Assembly: GCA_030951065.1 (NCBI GenBank)
Contig: JAUZQH010000046.1
Coordinates: forward strand, 1-20,727
DNA: 20,727 bases
Source: Mariprofundus sp.
GTDB taxonomy: Bacteria; Pseudomonadota; Zetaproteobacteria; Mariprofundales; Mariprofundaceae
Direction of reading: 5' to 3'
In this document: piece by piece, positions 6,342-15,804 of the stretch
Layout of the letters: every line of letters starts with the position of its first letter
How positions within the stretch are numbered: position 1 is the stretch's first letter
Notes under the pieces: generated by a model
Seen by the model: the letters and a program-made list of their open reading frames with translations, nothing else
What the model was told of the DNA's origin: nothing
Databases searched by the model: none
Made by a program: the position numbers and the translations under genes

Positions 6342-8186
6342 ATGAACGAAAGAAAAAAACTGGCTATTACCGAACTTGCTCTGCGTGACGGACATCAGTC
6401 GCTGCTGGCCACGCGCATGCGACTCGAAGACATGTTGCCGATCTGCGACAAACTCGATGCCATCGGCTACTGGTCGATCGAAGCCTGGGGCGGCGCCACC
6501 TTCGACACCTGTTTACGCTACCTCAAGGAGGGACCGTGGGTACGCCTGCGCGAGCTCAAAAAAGCCCTGCCCAATACACCGATCCAGATGCTGCTGCGTG
6601 GTCAGAATCTGCTCGGTTACCGCCACTATGCCGATGATGTGGTGCGCAAGTTTGTCGACCTGGCCGCCGCCAACGGCGTGGATGTATTCCGCACCTTTGA
6701 TGCCATGAATGATGTGCGTAACTTGCGCACGGCCATCGGACAGGTCAAAGCGAACGGCAAAATCGCCGAAGGCACGATCTGCTATACAACCAGCCCGGTG
6801 CATACACTGGAATATTTCATCGATCTGGCCCGGGAGATCGAGGATCTGGGCTGCGATACACTGGCCATCAAGGATATGGCCGGCCTGCTGACCCCGCTGG
6901 CTACGCGCGAACTGGTCACGGCACTCAAACAGTCGATCAGTATTCCGCTGCATCTGCACTGCCACGCCACCTCCGGTGTGGCCGAAATGGTGCAGTGGGA
7001 GGCTGTGCATGCCGGCTGCGATATTATCGATACGGCCATCTCACCGCTGGCCGGCGGCACCTCGCACCCGGCCACCGAATCAATGGTGGCCGCATTTTCC
7101 GGCGGGGAGTTCGATACCGGCCTTGATCTGCAGGCGTTGCAGGATGTCGCAGCCTATTTCCGCGAGGTACGCAAGAAATATGCGCGCTACGAATCCGATG
7201 TTACCGGCGTGGATACGCGCGTATTTATTAATCAAATCCCGGGCGGCATGATCTCCAATCTGGCCAACCAGCTCCGCGAGCAGGATGCGCTGGACAAGAT
7301 GGATCAGGTACTCGAAGAGATCCCGCGCGTACGCAAGGATTTCGGCTACCCGCCGCTGGTCACGCCGACCAGCCAGATTGTCGGCACCCAGTCGGTGCTC
7401 AATGTGATCTCCGGCAAGAAATACAAGGTGATTACGAACGAGACCAAGGGCTATCTGAAAGGCATGTACGGCAAGGCGCTGGGCGAGATCAACCCGATCG
7501 TGCGCGAGCTGGCGCTGGGCGATGAGGAGCCGATCAATGTGCGTCCGGCCGATCTGATCCCCGACGAACTCGATGCGCTCACCCGCGAGATCGGCGACAA
7601 GGCCAAATCTGTCGAGGATGTGCTCTCCTACGCCATGTTTCCGGCCATCGCGCTGGAGTTTTTCTCCGAACGCGAAAGCGGCGAGTTCAACGTCGAGCCG
7701 CTGGAAGCACCTGTTGAAACAGAAGCCGCACACATTGCCACGCCGGGGCTGGCTCCGACCGAGTTCAACATCACAATTCACGGCGAGCAATATCACATCA
7801 AGATCGACGGCTCCGGCCACAAGAGCGAGGAGATCCGTCCGTTCTTCGTCAAGGTAGATAATGTGCTCGAAGAAGTGTTCGTCGAAACGCTGACCGAAGT
7901 GGTGCCGACAGCGGATGGTAATATCGATGCCAAACGCGCCTCAAAAGGCTCCAAGCGCCCCAAAGCCACCAAGGACAGCGATGTGACCACACCGATGCCC
8001 GGGCGCGTTGTCTCCGTCAATGTCGCTGTGGGTGACCGGATCGAAGCAGGGCAGACCGTGCTGACAGTCGAGGCCATGAAAATGGAAAACCCGGTGCATG
8101 CACCTGAATCAGGCACTGTAAAAGCTGTTTATGTAGAGGAAGGCGACACGGTCAATCCGGATGAGTGTTTGATTGAAGTGGAATAA
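6342..8186 (+). CDS. pycB: Pyruvate carboxylase subunit B (carboxyltransferase plus biotin carrier)
   Basis: Transfers the carboxyl group from biotin to pyruvate to form oxaloacetate, feeding the TCA cycle. N-terminal HMGL-like TIM-barrel carboxyltransferase: ELALRDGHQSLLATRM, IEAWGGATFDTCLRYL, LLRGQNLLGYRHY, FRTFDAMND, the catalytic-Lys segment TLAIKDMAGLL, LHLHCHATSG, then the conserved carboxylase domain (GGMISNLANQL, GYPPLVTPTSQIVGTQ), a short linker, and a C-terminal biotinyl domain with EAMKMENP, where Lys about 35 residues from the end carries biotin. At 614 residues it matches PycB/OadA. The same architecture occurs in oxaloacetate decarboxylase alpha, but no membrane beta or gamma subunit gene is near and pycA is directly upstream, so pyruvate carboxylase is preferred. 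ATG at 6342 has AGAGAAGGA eight bases upstream; an in-frame extension to 6261 runs into repeat B and is rejected. Confidence 0.93.
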   Translation: MNERKKLAITELALRDGHQSLLATRMRLEDMLPICDKLDAIGYWSIEAWGGATFDTCLRYLKEGPWVRLRELKKALPNTPIQMLLRGQNLLGYRHYADDVVRKFVDLAAANGVDVFRTFDAMNDVRNLRTAIGQVKANGKIAEGTICYTTSPVHTLEYFIDLAREIEDLGCDTLAIKDMAGLLTPLATRELVTALKQSISIPLHLHCHATSGVAEMVQWEAVHAGCDIIDTAISPLAGGTSHPATESMVAAFSGGEFDTGLDLQALQDVAAYFREVRKKYARYESDVTGVDTRVFINQIPGGMISNLANQLREQDALDKMDQVLEEIPRVRKDFGYPPLVTPTSQIVGTQSVLNVISGKKYKVITNETKGYLKGMYGKALGEINPIVRELALGDEEPINVRPADLIPDELDALTREIGDKAKSVEDVLSYAMFPAIALEFFSERESGEFNVEPLEAPVETEAAHIATPGLAPTEFNITIHGEQYHIKIDGSGHKSEEIRPFFVKVDNVLEEVFVETLTEVVPTADGNIDAKRASKGSKRPKATKDSDVTTPMPGRVVSVNVAVGDRIEAGQTVLTVEAMKMENPVHAPESGTVKAVYVEEGDTVNPDECLIEVE

Positions 8187-8188
8187 GA

Positions 8189-8209
8189 CCGCATAAAGCG
8201 GCTTTTTTT
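8189..8209 (+). terminator. Intrinsic terminator of pycB
   Basis: CCGC (8189-8192) pairs with GCGG (8198-8201) around ATAAA, followed by C and seven Ts (8203-8209), three bases after the pycB stop. The stem is short, but the T-tract is good. It sits between the convergent pycB and tRNA-Ser; on the other strand the hairpin is followed only by CTTATT, so it is a weaker terminator for the minus-strand unit. Confidence 0.75.
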
Positions 8210-8213
8210 AATA

Positions 8214-8307
8214 TGGCGGAGAGGGCGGGATTCGAACCCGCGTGGGGCCGTTAAGCCCCCAACCGATTTCGAGTCGGTGCCGTTATGACCGCTTCGAGTA
8301 CCTCTCC
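8214..8307 (-). tRNA. tRNA-Ser (anticodon CGA)
   Basis: Read on the minus strand the gene starts GGAGAGG (8307-8301), which pairs with CCTCTCC (8224-8218) as acceptor stem, then G and an encoded CCA (8216-8214). The anticodon arm is ACCGA-CTCGAAA-TCGGT, giving anticodon CGA for the UCG codon. The long variable arm (GGGG paired with CCCC) is typical of a class II tRNA, and the T arm is GCGGG-TTCGAAT-CCCGC. The 5' end lies only 13 bases after the accA stop on the same strand, so it may be processed out of the accA message. Confidence 0.98.
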
Positions 8308-8320
8308 GTGGCGTGTCTGT

Positions 8321-9280
8321 TTATTTGGTTCCGAATGCGCCCAGATTGCGTAAACGCTTTGTACGTTGGGCCAGAAGTTGATCCAATGGTTGGGCCAGAA
8401 GCTCGTTGAGTGCCTTTTCCAATGTCTCCGCAATGAGCTCGGCGGCCTCTTCGATGTTGCGATGAGCTCCCTCTTTGGGTTCGGGGATAATAGCATCAAT
8501 CAGACCCAGCGCCTGCAAATCTGTTGCCGTGGGTTTCAGTGCTTCTGCCGCATCTTCGGCAAAAGACCGGTCACGCCAGAGAATGGCAGCACAGCCTTCC
8601 GGTGAAATGACCGAATAGGTGGAGAATTGCTGCATAAACATGCGATCACCGACACCAATGGCCAGTGCACCACCGGAACCACCTTCGCCGATGACAGTGC
8701 AAATCACAGGCACTTTCAATGCAGCCAGTTCCTGCAGGTTGCGTGCAATCGCTTCACTCTGTCCCCGTTCTTCAGCATCAATACCTGGCCACGCGCCGGC
8801 CGTATCAATAAATGTCAGCACAGGCATTTCAAAACGTTCAGCCAGCTTAAACAGGCGCAATGCCTTACGATAACCTTCCGGCCGCGGCATGCCAAAATTA
8901 CGTTTCAGTTTTTCTTTGGTATCACGGCCTTTCTGGTGGCCGACAATGACGACGCTTTTACCACGAAAATTGGCAAGTCCGCCGACGATGGCAGCATCAT
9001 CGAAAAAGGCGCGGTCACCGTGCAATTCCCGAAAATCATCAAATAATTGTGGAATATAATCGAGAATATAGGGTCGGTCCGGATGTCGTGAGAGCTGGCA
9101 AATCTGGGCACGGGTTGCATTGCTGTAGGTCTGTTCGATCAGTTTATCGCGCTTGGCATTCAGACGCTCGACTTCCTCGGCAATATTGACACCGGATCCG
9201 GATCCCATACTCGACAGATCTTCAATTTTCGATGTCAATTCAGCAATTGGACGTTCAAATTCAAGGTAACTGTAAGCCAC
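8321..9280 (-). CDS. accA: Acetyl-CoA carboxylase carboxyltransferase subunit alpha
   Basis: With AccD it transfers the carboxyl group from biotin-BCCP to acetyl-CoA to make malonyl-CoA for fatty acid synthesis. The 319-residue length equals the family norm (about 317-319). Motifs seen: [10 protein letters not shown] at the N-terminus, [68 protein letters not shown], the oxyanion-hole glycine stretch [12 protein letters not shown], and [16 protein letters not shown]. The start is GTG at 9280 with AGGAGAG about seven bases upstream. dnaE lies 84 bases upstream on the same strand, an order common in gammaproteobacteria and relatives, and tRNA-Ser follows 13 bases after the stop, suggesting a dnaE-accA-tRNA unit. 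accD, accB and accC were not identified here (pycA is the only biotin carboxylase). Confidence 0.97.
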   Translation of the reverse strand: MAYSYLEFERPIAELTSKIEDLSSMGSGSGVNIAEEVERLNAKRDKLIEQTYSNATRAQICQLSRHPDRPYILDYIPQLFDDFRELHGDRAFFDDAAIVGGLANFRGKSVVIVGHQKGRDTKEKLKRNFGMPRPEGYRKALRLFKLAERFEMPVLTFIDTAGAWPGIDAEERGQSEAIARNLQELAALKVPVICTVIGEGGSGGALAIGVGDRMFMQQFSTYSVISPEGCAAILWRDRSFAEDAAEALKPTATDLQALGLIDAIIPEPKEGAHRNIEEAAELIAETLEKALNELLAQPLDQLLAQRTKRLRNLGAFGTK

Positions 9281-9364
9281 TATTGTCTCTCCTGTATAAT
9301 ATCAAGCAATTGGCGCTCCCAATCAAATGGAATCACGCGTCAGCGCGAGCAAGGCTGGCCACCC

Positions 9365-12300
9365 TCAACTGCCCCGCCGAAGTTGCTGTTTACGTGGAGG
9401 GTTCCACGATTTACAGCGTATATGTATCGCCTCAGTTCCGAAACGCGCTTCCAGCTGCGCTTTTACATGATCAGACCAGTCGATACACGGGCCGGTCGAC
9501 AGAATCGCAAGACTAGCGTCAGGCAGGCGTACATGGAATGATAGTCGTGCCTTGCCTCCCCTGGCTGCAGACTTCAGGCGTGCGAGAGTTACCTCATCCC
9601 AGGCTATGCTGGCGGCAGAAATCTGAATTTCGGTCACCAGTTCCGGCAAAATCATATCGAGCGATGCAATCGCTTCGGCCACGAGGGTCGGCTCCTCACC
9701 TCTGGACTTATCCACTCTGGCCGCTACCAGCAACGGTTGATCTGCGGCCAGTAATTCTGCCGATTCGCTGTAGAGCCTGGAAAAACAGACCATCTCGGCC
9801 TGTCCGTGCAAATCCTCCACCTGGATAAATGCCATGGTGCCGCGACCACCGTGATACTGGCGGATACTGGAAATGCCGATTGGAATGACAACCTGAGCAC
9901 CATCTTCATGAGTTGCCAGCTGACTTAAATTGCAATTGCCCAGTCCACTGGATCGATCCAGATATGCTTCCAGCGGGTGCCCGGTCAGATAAAAACCGAG
10001 CACCTCGCGTTCTGCCTGCAGGCATTCACCCGGACTCCAAACCTGTGTCAGCGGAAATCCGTGAGGATTTTCAGGTTCAGCCAGTTCAAACAGGGCGGAC
10101 TGGTTGGAGGCAAACTCCTTACGTTTACGATTCAGTTGTTCAAGGGTGTCGGAAAGTCCTTCAAGAGCTGCCTGCTGGTGCGGGATAAGTTCATTCAATG
10201 CACCAGCCTTGATCAGCGCTTCCAGAATGCGTTTATTGAGTGTGCGGGCAGGGCTGCGCAGTATCAAATCTTCAAAACTGGCAAAGGCACCATTGGTTTT
10301 GCGTTCGGCCACAACCGCTCGAATCGCGGCTTCTCCCACCCCTTTGATAGCTCCCAAGCCGTAGCGAATCGCGTTATTTTCCGGTCGGAACTCCCAGTCC
10401 GAGGCATTGATGTGCGGTGGCAGTATCTCGATATCCATATGACGGCAGTCCGTGACCAGAATAGCCACCTTGTCGGTATTGCCCATGTCGCAGGAGAGCG
10501 TGGCCGCCATGAAAGCCTGCGGAAAATGCGCTTTGAGATAGGCCGTTTGATAAGATATCAGTGCGTAGGCAGCAGAATGGGATTTATTGAAACCGTAGCC
10601 GGCGAACTTCTCCATCAGATCGAAAATCTGCTCGGCTTTGTCGAGATTGATCTTCTGCTGTTCGGCACCGGCCATGAAAATTTTACGCTGTATGGCCATC
10701 TCTTCCGGTTTTTTCTTACCCATGGCACGGCGTAGCATATCAGCCTGCCCGAGAGTAAAGCCGGCCAACACCTGGGCAATCTGCATCACCTGTTCCTGAT
10801 ACAGAATCACACCATTGGTTTCCTGCAGAATCGGCTTGAGCTGTTTCAACGGATACACAATGTCCTGGCGCCCGTGTTTGCATTCAATATACGTGTCCAC
10901 CATGCCCGATTCCAGCGGTCCGGGCCGATACAGCGCCACCAGTGCAATAATATCTTCAAAACAATCGGGGCGCAGCCGGGTAAGCAGGTCGCGCATACCG
11001 GAGGATTCCACCTGAAATACGGCCCCGGTCTGACCGCGCTGCATCAGCTTGAAGGTGGCGGCATCATCCATTGGGATCGTGGTGATATCAAAATGCTGTG
11101 CTTCAGGGCGCGGGTCGTACTGCTTGAGCAGCTTACAGGCGATATCAATGACGGTGAGTGTTTTCAGACCCAGAAAATCGAATTTAATCAGGCCAACCTT
11201 TTCGACATTGGCCATATCCCACTGCACGACTTTTCCTTCTTCACCGGCAACCTTGAATAACGGCGCGGTTTCAGTCAGCGGTTCACGGCTGATAATCACG
11301 CCGGCAGCATGTTTACCGGCATTGCGATGACATCCTTCCAGTCTTCTGGCCAGTTCAAACAGACGTGCGACATCGTCATCCTGTTTGATCATTTCGGCCA
11401 GTTTCGGCTCGTCCACCAGTGCTTTTTCCAGCGTCATTTTCAGATCGTTGGGAACCAGTTTGGCAATGGTATTGACCTTGGCCAGCTCCATGTCCAGCAC
11501 CCGACCGACATCGCGAATCACCGCCTTGGCTTTCATCGAACCGAAGGTGATGATCTGGGATACTTTATCTTCACCGTATTTGTCGGTGACGTAGCGGATC
11601 GCTTCTTCACGTCGGCTCATACAGAAATCGATATCAAAATCCGGCATGGAAACGCGCTCAGGATTCAGAAAGCGCTCAAACAGCAGTCCGTATTTGATCG
11701 GATCCAGGTCGGTTATTTTCAGGCAGTATGCAACCAGTGAACCGGCTCCGGAACCACGCCCCGGTCCGACCGGAATGCCCTGATTTTTCGACCATGTAAT
11801 AAAGTCCGATACAATGAGGAAATAACCGGGGAACTTCATTTTCTCAATAATATCCAGTTCAAAGGCCAGTCGATCATCATAAACCTGCCGGTCAGCATCC
11901 GGGCTGCCGGCAATAATCGCAGGCCAGCGGGCGTCCAGCCCTTCACGCGACTGTAAACGCATATAGGCACTGAGTTCCATGTCCACCGGTGGCTTAAAAT
12001 CCGGCAACTGGTAGTGTCCGAATTGCAGGTCTACATTGCAGCGATTGGCGATATGCAGACTGTTTTCCAGTGCCTCGGGAATATCTTCAAACAGTTCAGC
12101 CATTTCCTCATACGATTTCAGATAATATTCCGGCGTAAAAAAACCGGACACATCATCGCTCAGGGTGCGATTCTGTTGCAGGGCAAGCATGGCCTCAAAA
12201 GCCTGGAAATCTTCCCGATCCATAAAATGGGAGTTGTTACTGGCCACCAGCGGGATATCCAGTTCATGTGCCAGTGCAATCAGTTGTCTGTTAATATCTT

Positions 12301-12859
12301 CCTGACCGGCCGCACCGTGTCGTTGCAATTCAAGGAAAAAACAATTGTCGTGGAACATCTGTTTGTAGGCCAGCGCCGCCTGTCTGGCTCCCTGCCTGTC
12401 TCCTTTTTGCAGCAGTTGCTCCACCTCCCCGTTCCAGCCGGATGAGAGGGCAATCAGACCGTCGGCATGTTCAGCCAGCAATGGTTTTCCAACCCGGGGT
12501 TTGTAATAGAAACCTTCCAGATAAGATATGGAAATCAGTTTTAACAGATTTTTCCAGCCGTGATTGTTGCGGGCCAGCAGCACCAGTTGCTGAAATCGCG
12601 GCCCCCTTGGCCCTTCGGATACACGTTTGGTATGATCCTCGCAGAGATAGACTTCACAGCCCAGAATCGGCTTGATACCCATGCGCATGGCTTTGCTGTA
12701 AAACTCGATGGCGCCGAACAGGTTGCCGTAATCAGTGAGTGCTACCGCCGGTTGTTTGAGCTCAACCGCCTTTTTGAGCAGGCTGTCGACTGACGTACTC
12801 GCTCCCAGCAGGGAGAAATCCGAATGGTTGTGAAGATGAACAAATGGAGCAAAACGCAT
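9365..12859 (-). CDS. dnaE: DNA polymerase III alpha subunit
   Basis: The replicative polymerase catalytic subunit. Domains in order from MRFAPFVHLHNHSDFS: PHP domain (about residues 1-260), C-family polymerase palm with the catalytic aspartates in PDFDIDF (about 406-412) and the third in IKFDFLGLKTL, fingers with LGQADMLRRAMGKK and GYGFNKSHSAAYA, a helix-hairpin-helix part, a likely clamp-binding QSALF about 235 residues from the end, and an OB fold (VVIPIGISSIRQYHGGRGTMAFIQVED). The length of about 1164 residues is normal for DnaE1. Some PHP metal ligands are lost: the usual TDHG is TDYG and the usual ND.H is NNSH, although HLHNH is kept. I use ATG 12859 because it gives the family N-terminus; an ATG at 12883 would add eight residues, and neither has a clear ribosome site. 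Confidence 0.97.
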   Translation of the reverse strand: MRFAPFVHLHNHSDFSLLGASTSVDSLLKKAVELKQPAVALTDYGNLFGAIEFYSKAMRMGIKPILGCEVYLCEDHTKRVSEGPRGPRFQQLVLLARNNHGWKNLLKLISISYLEGFYYKPRVGKPLLAEHADGLIALSSGWNGEVEQLLQKGDRQGARQAALAYKQMFHDNCFFLELQRHGAAGQEDINRQLIALAHELDIPLVASNNSHFMDREDFQAFEAMLALQQNRTLSDDVSGFFTPEYYLKSYEEMAELFEDIPEALENSLHIANRCNVDLQFGHYQLPDFKPPVDMELSAYMRLQSREGLDARWPAIIAGSPDADRQVYDDRLAFELDIIEKMKFPGYFLIVSDFITWSKNQGIPVGPGRGSGAGSLVAYCLKITDLDPIKYGLLFERFLNPERVSMPDFDIDFCMSRREEAIRYVTDKYGEDKVSQIITFGSMKAKAVIRDVGRVLDMELAKVNTIAKLVPNDLKMTLEKALVDEPKLAEMIKQDDDVARLFELARRLEGCHRNAGKHAAGVIISREPLTETAPLFKVAGEEGKVVQWDMANVEKVGLIKFDFLGLKTLTVIDIACKLLKQYDPRPEAQHFDITTIPMDDAATFKLMQRGQTGAVFQVESSGMRDLLTRLRPDCFEDIIALVALYRPGPLESGMVDTYIECKHGRQDIVYPLKQLKPILQETNGVILYQEQVMQIAQVLAGFTLGQADMLRRAMGKKKPEEMAIQRKIFMAGAEQQKINLDKAEQIFDLMEKFAGYGFNKSHSAAYALISYQTAYLKAHFPQAFMAATLSCDMGNTDKVAILVTDCRHMDIEILPPHINASDWEFRPENNAIRYGLGAIKGVGEAAIRAVVAERKTNGAFASFEDLILRSPARTLNKRILEALIKAGALNELIPHQQAALEGLSDTLEQLNRKRKEFASNQSALFELAEPENPHGFPLTQVWSPGECLQAEREVLGFYLTGHPLEAYLDRSSGLGNCNLSQLATHEDGAQVVIPIGISSIRQYHGGRGTMAFIQVEDLHGQAEMVCFSRLYSESAELLAADQPLLVAARVDKSRGEEPTLVAEAIASLDMILPELVTEIQISAASIAWDEVTLARLKSAARGGKARLSFHVRLPDASLAILSTGPCIDWSDHVKAQLEARFGTEAIHIRCKSWNPPRKQQLRRGS

Positions 12860-12905
12860 ACCGCGAGCATAGCGCTGGTGCATTCATTTTGCACCCGTCA
12901 GAAAA

Positions 12906-12929
12906 GCCTGAAAGCCAGACATGCTGGCT
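12906..12929 (-). terminator. Probable terminator between cstA and dnaE
   Basis: On the minus strand AGCCAG (12929-12924) pairs with CTGGCT (12918-12913) around CATGT, followed by TT-CAGGC-TTTT. It lies 54 bases after the cstA stop and upstream of dnaE. The T-tract is interrupted, so partial termination is likely, leaving dnaE with its own promoter or with read-through. Confidence 0.5.
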
Positions 12930-12983
12930 GGATGCATTGACGATCTTTTACCCGGCCTATTATGCAAACGTGTCTTGAAACAG

Positions 12984-14696
12984 CTATTCCATCTCCGGCA
13001 GTTTATCCGTACCGGCTCTTTCCGCCCTTACTTTTTTGACTACAAGCAGCGCTTCAATCAATACCCATCCGGCCAACAGGAAAATCACTGTGCCAACCGT
13101 TGCCACCGTCCATTGCTCTTTACCAATGGCTTTGAATATACCCATCACCATGCCCGAAATGGTAGCGCCGAGCACCAGCAGCATGGGTAACAGGGTGTAC
13201 AGAATCGGTTTCTTTTTCCGATACAGGTAGATCGTCACAGTGAGCAGCGTCAGCCCGGCCAGAATCTGGTTGGTGGTGCCGAACAGTGTCCACAGAAACA
13301 GGCCGGCAGGTTTGCCATCCATTTTGAAAAAGGCGAAGAAACCAATGGCGGCAATCGCGAGGGAGGTGGCAATATAGCGGTTACCGAGCGCTTTCACGCC
13401 GATGGTCTGACCAATTTCTTCCAGATTAAAACGCAGCAAGCGGGCGCCGGTATCGACTGATGTCATGGCAAAGCCGACAACAACCACGGAGATAAAGGCA
13501 GCCGCGTAATCCAGCGGAATACCAAGCTGGTGAATGAAGTTGGCATTGCCCTGAATAAAGATGCCGAGTTTCTGATGCAGACCGGCTGCTTTATCCCATG
13601 AGCCGTAGAAAGACTCCCAGTCTGCCCGTGTGGCGAATGCACCGGCTGTCGTGGCCAGCACCGCCAGCAATGCCAGCAGTGATTCTCCGACCATACCGAT
13701 ATAGCCGACAAAGGGCGCATCAGTTTCTCTGTTTAGTTGTTTGGAGGTGGTACCCGAGGCAACCAAACCGTGAAAGCCGGAAACCGCACCGCAGGCAATG
13801 ACAATGAACAGGAAGGGCATCATCGGTGGTGCACCAACCGGGTTCGGATTAATCGCTGGAGCAACCCAGTCCGGTGACAGAATGAAAAAGCCGGCCAGCA
13901 TTGAGAACAGTGCCAGATACAATAACAGCGAATTGAGAAAATCACGGGGCTGTAATAACAGCCAGACCGGCAGCACGCTGGCAATAAAGGCATAAATCAG
14001 CAGCGACCATGTCCAGTCGCCGGCGGTGAATCCGGTCACAGGCATATCCAGGCCGATGCGCGTGGTGACCAGCATCAGGATAAAACCAATGCCGATCATG
14101 GGCCACAAAGGAAAATTCTTTTTGTACACCAGAAAACCGATCACCATGGCAATCAGCATCAGCGAGTAGGTCGGGAATACTGCTTCCGGATGTGCAGTGG
14201 CCGGGATATTGGCCGCATCGGGGGCGGCAAACAGGCCGGAAATCACCAGTACGAATACACCCATGGCCAGCGCTACGAGGAAAAAAATCACCAGCAGGAA
14301 CAACAAGCGCGTACGCGGGCTGATAACATCGCGGGCAATCGTGCCGACACTTTGGCCCTTGTGACGAATAGACAGGACGAGGGCGGAAAAATCATGCACA
14401 GCGCCCACGAGCAGTGTACCGAATACCACCCAGCATAATGCCGGCACCCAGCCCCAGATGACAGCAATGGCAGGCCCCAGCATCGGCGCGAGACCGGCAA
14501 TAGAGGCAAAATGATGACCAAAGAGGACATATTTGTTGGTCGGGATGTAATCGACATCATCACGCATGGTATGGGCTGGCGTGGCCGCATTATCGTCCAG
14601 TGCAAAAACCTTTTTAGCCAGAAAACCCTTGGCATAAAAACGGTAAAACAACAGATAAAAACATAGTACTGTGATCGCCATGACGACGGGGCTCAT
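12984..14696 (-). CDS. cstA: CstA-family carbon starvation/peptide (pyruvate) transporter
   Basis: A polytopic inner-membrane transporter of the CstA family; members import peptides in carbon starvation or pyruvate. Long hydrophobic segments run through the whole protein (starting VVMAITVLCFYLLFYRFY). Family motifs seen: DYIPTNKYVLFGHHFASIAGLAPMLGP in the first loop (shown split as YIPTNKYVLFGHHFA), FGTLLVGAVHDFSALVLSIRHKG, CGAVSGFHGLVASGTTSKQL, and LFGTTNQILAGLTL. About 570 residues makes it the short form, lacking the longer insertions of E. coli CstA (about 700). I chose ATG 14696 (MSPVVMAITV) because a GGGAGG ribosome site lies eight bases upstream; a longer frame reaches 14729 without one. 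hemH ends 43 bases upstream on the same strand, so the two are probably co-transcribed. The stop is TAG. Confidence 0.93.
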   Translation of the reverse strand: MSPVVMAITVLCFYLLFYRFYAKGFLAKKVFALDDNAATPAHTMRDDVDYIPTNKYVLFGHHFASIAGLAPMLGPAIAVIWGWVPALCWVVFGTLLVGAVHDFSALVLSIRHKGQSVGTIARDVISPRTRLLFLLVIFFLVALAMGVFVLVISGLFAAPDAANIPATAHPEAVFPTYSLMLIAMVIGFLVYKKNFPLWPMIGIGFILMLVTTRIGLDMPVTGFTAGDWTWSLLIYAFIASVLPVWLLLQPRDFLNSLLLYLALFSMLAGFFILSPDWVAPAINPNPVGAPPMMPFLFIVIACGAVSGFHGLVASGTTSKQLNRETDAPFVGYIGMVGESLLALLAVLATTAGAFATRADWESFYGSWDKAAGLHQKLGIFIQGNANFIHQLGIPLDYAAAFISVVVVGFAMTSVDTGARLLRFNLEEIGQTIGVKALGNRYIATSLAIAAIGFFAFFKMDGKPAGLFLWTLFGTTNQILAGLTLLTVTIYLYRKKKPILYTLLPMLLVLGATISGMVMGIFKAIGKEQWTVATVGTVIFLLAGWVLIEALLVVKKVRAERAGTDKLPEME

Positions 14697-14704
14697 GCGT
14701 ATTG

Positions 14705-14710
14705 CCTCCC
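14705..14710 (-). promoter_or_regulatory. Ribosome binding site deciding the cstA start
   Basis: GGGAGG on the minus strand lies eight bases before ATG 14696. It lies inside the upstream in-frame extension to 14729, which has no comparable site, so the shorter protein is favoured. Confidence 0.75.
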
Positions 14711-14739
14711 GATATAATGATCCCCGCACACGATATGAT

Positions 14740-15765
14740 TCATGACTGCGTTCCCGGCACCTGTTCCAGTACTATTTGGCTCAAGGCGCGGATATGCGTT
14801 TCGCTGTCATTCAGGGCCGGAATGTAGCGGTAATGCTCACCGCCACTGTTCAGGAAGTAGTCACGGTTTTCGCAACCGACCTCCTCCAGTGTTTCCAGAC
14901 AATCAGCCGCAAACCCGGGACAAATCACATCGACAGATTTCACGCCCTCCTTGCCCCATGCTTTCAGGGTTGCATCGGTATAAGGCTGGATCCAGGGCTC
15001 TCTGCCGAAACGGGATTGAAACGAGATGGCAGCCCTGTCTTCATCCAGTCCGAGCGCTTCGCGCAACAGGGATGCCGTTTTGCGGCAATGGCAGGGATAC
15101 GGGTCTCCGGCCTTGAAATAGCGTTCGGGAATGCCGTGAAAACTCATCAGCAATCGTTCGGACTGACCATGTTGCTGCCAGTGCGCCCGGACACTGTCTG
15201 CCAGAGCAGCGATGTAGGCACGGTGTTGATGGTAGGCATCGACCATATGTAATGCCGGAACCCGACGCCATGTTTTCAGCACATCGGCAACGGCATCGAA
15301 AATGGATGCGGTGGTGGTTGCCGAATATTGCGGATACAGCGGCAGAATGATGATGGTGCGGCAGTTTTTTTCGCGCAATGCTTCCAGACCGGCCTCAATC
15401 GACGGCTTGCCATAACGCATGGCCAGTTCCACATGCACAGAATCACCGGCTTTTTCATGCAGCGCTCTTTTTAATGCAGCACATTGTTTCTTTCCGATGG
15501 CCAGCAGCGGTGAGCCGTCATCTGTCCATACTGTTTGATAAGACTTTGCTGATCTGGCCGGACGAATATTGAGAATGACACCGTGCAATACCAGCCACCA
15601 CAGCCAGCGGGGTTGCTCCACCACGCGCGGATCCCAGAGAAATTCTTTCAGATAAGTGCGCAGGGCTGATGCGGTCGGCGCTTCCGGTGTGCCGAGATTG
15701 GTGAGCAGAACTCCGGTTGTGGCCGGCAGCTCATGATCAAAATTCTGTTGCGTACTAAAACTCAT
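14740..15765 (-). CDS. hemH: Ferrochelatase
   Basis: Inserts ferrous iron into protoporphyrin IX, the last step of protohaem synthesis, at the cytoplasmic face of the membrane. The 341-residue protein shows the family start GVLLTNLGTPEAPT, the segment LKEFLWDPRVVEQPR, the active-site His in LLMSFHGIPERYF, the YPCHC segment, and the catalytic Glu in SRFGREPWIQPYT. The ATG has a G-rich GGGGGTTG just upstream, a weak but acceptable ribosome site. It follows acyP by 39 bases and precedes cstA by 43 bases on the same strand, so nadB-acyP-hemH-cstA may be one transcript. There is no obvious haem regulatory link in the context. Confidence 0.97.
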   Translation of the reverse strand: MSFSTQQNFDHELPATTGVLLTNLGTPEAPTASALRTYLKEFLWDPRVVEQPRWLWWLVLHGVILNIRPARSAKSYQTVWTDDGSPLLAIGKKQCAALKRALHEKAGDSVHVELAMRYGKPSIEAGLEALREKNCRTIIILPLYPQYSATTTASIFDAVADVLKTWRRVPALHMVDAYHQHRAYIAALADSVRAHWQQHGQSERLLMSFHGIPERYFKAGDPYPCHCRKTASLLREALGLDEDRAAISFQSRFGREPWIQPYTDATLKAWGKEGVKSVDVICPGFAADCLETLEEVGCENRDYFLNSGGEHYRYIPALNDSETHIRALSQIVLEQVPGTQS

Positions 15766-15804
15766 TCAACCCCCATAACCGGAAAATCTTTGACTTTACC
15801 ATTC

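Noticed and set aside
6342..8186. Oxaloacetate decarboxylase alpha subunit instead of pyruvate carboxylase B
   Set aside because: No beta or gamma subunit gene nearby, and a biotin carboxylase gene directly upstream.
8214..8307. The tRNA-Ser as an amber suppressor explaining nadB
   Set aside because: Its anticodon reads CGA, not CUA, so it decodes UCG. A suppressor would have to be elsewhere.
9296..9326. Promoter for accA (TTGATT and TATTAT on the minus strand)
   Set aside because: Spacing is 19 bases and the start of transcription would fall on the ribosome site, leaving almost no leader.
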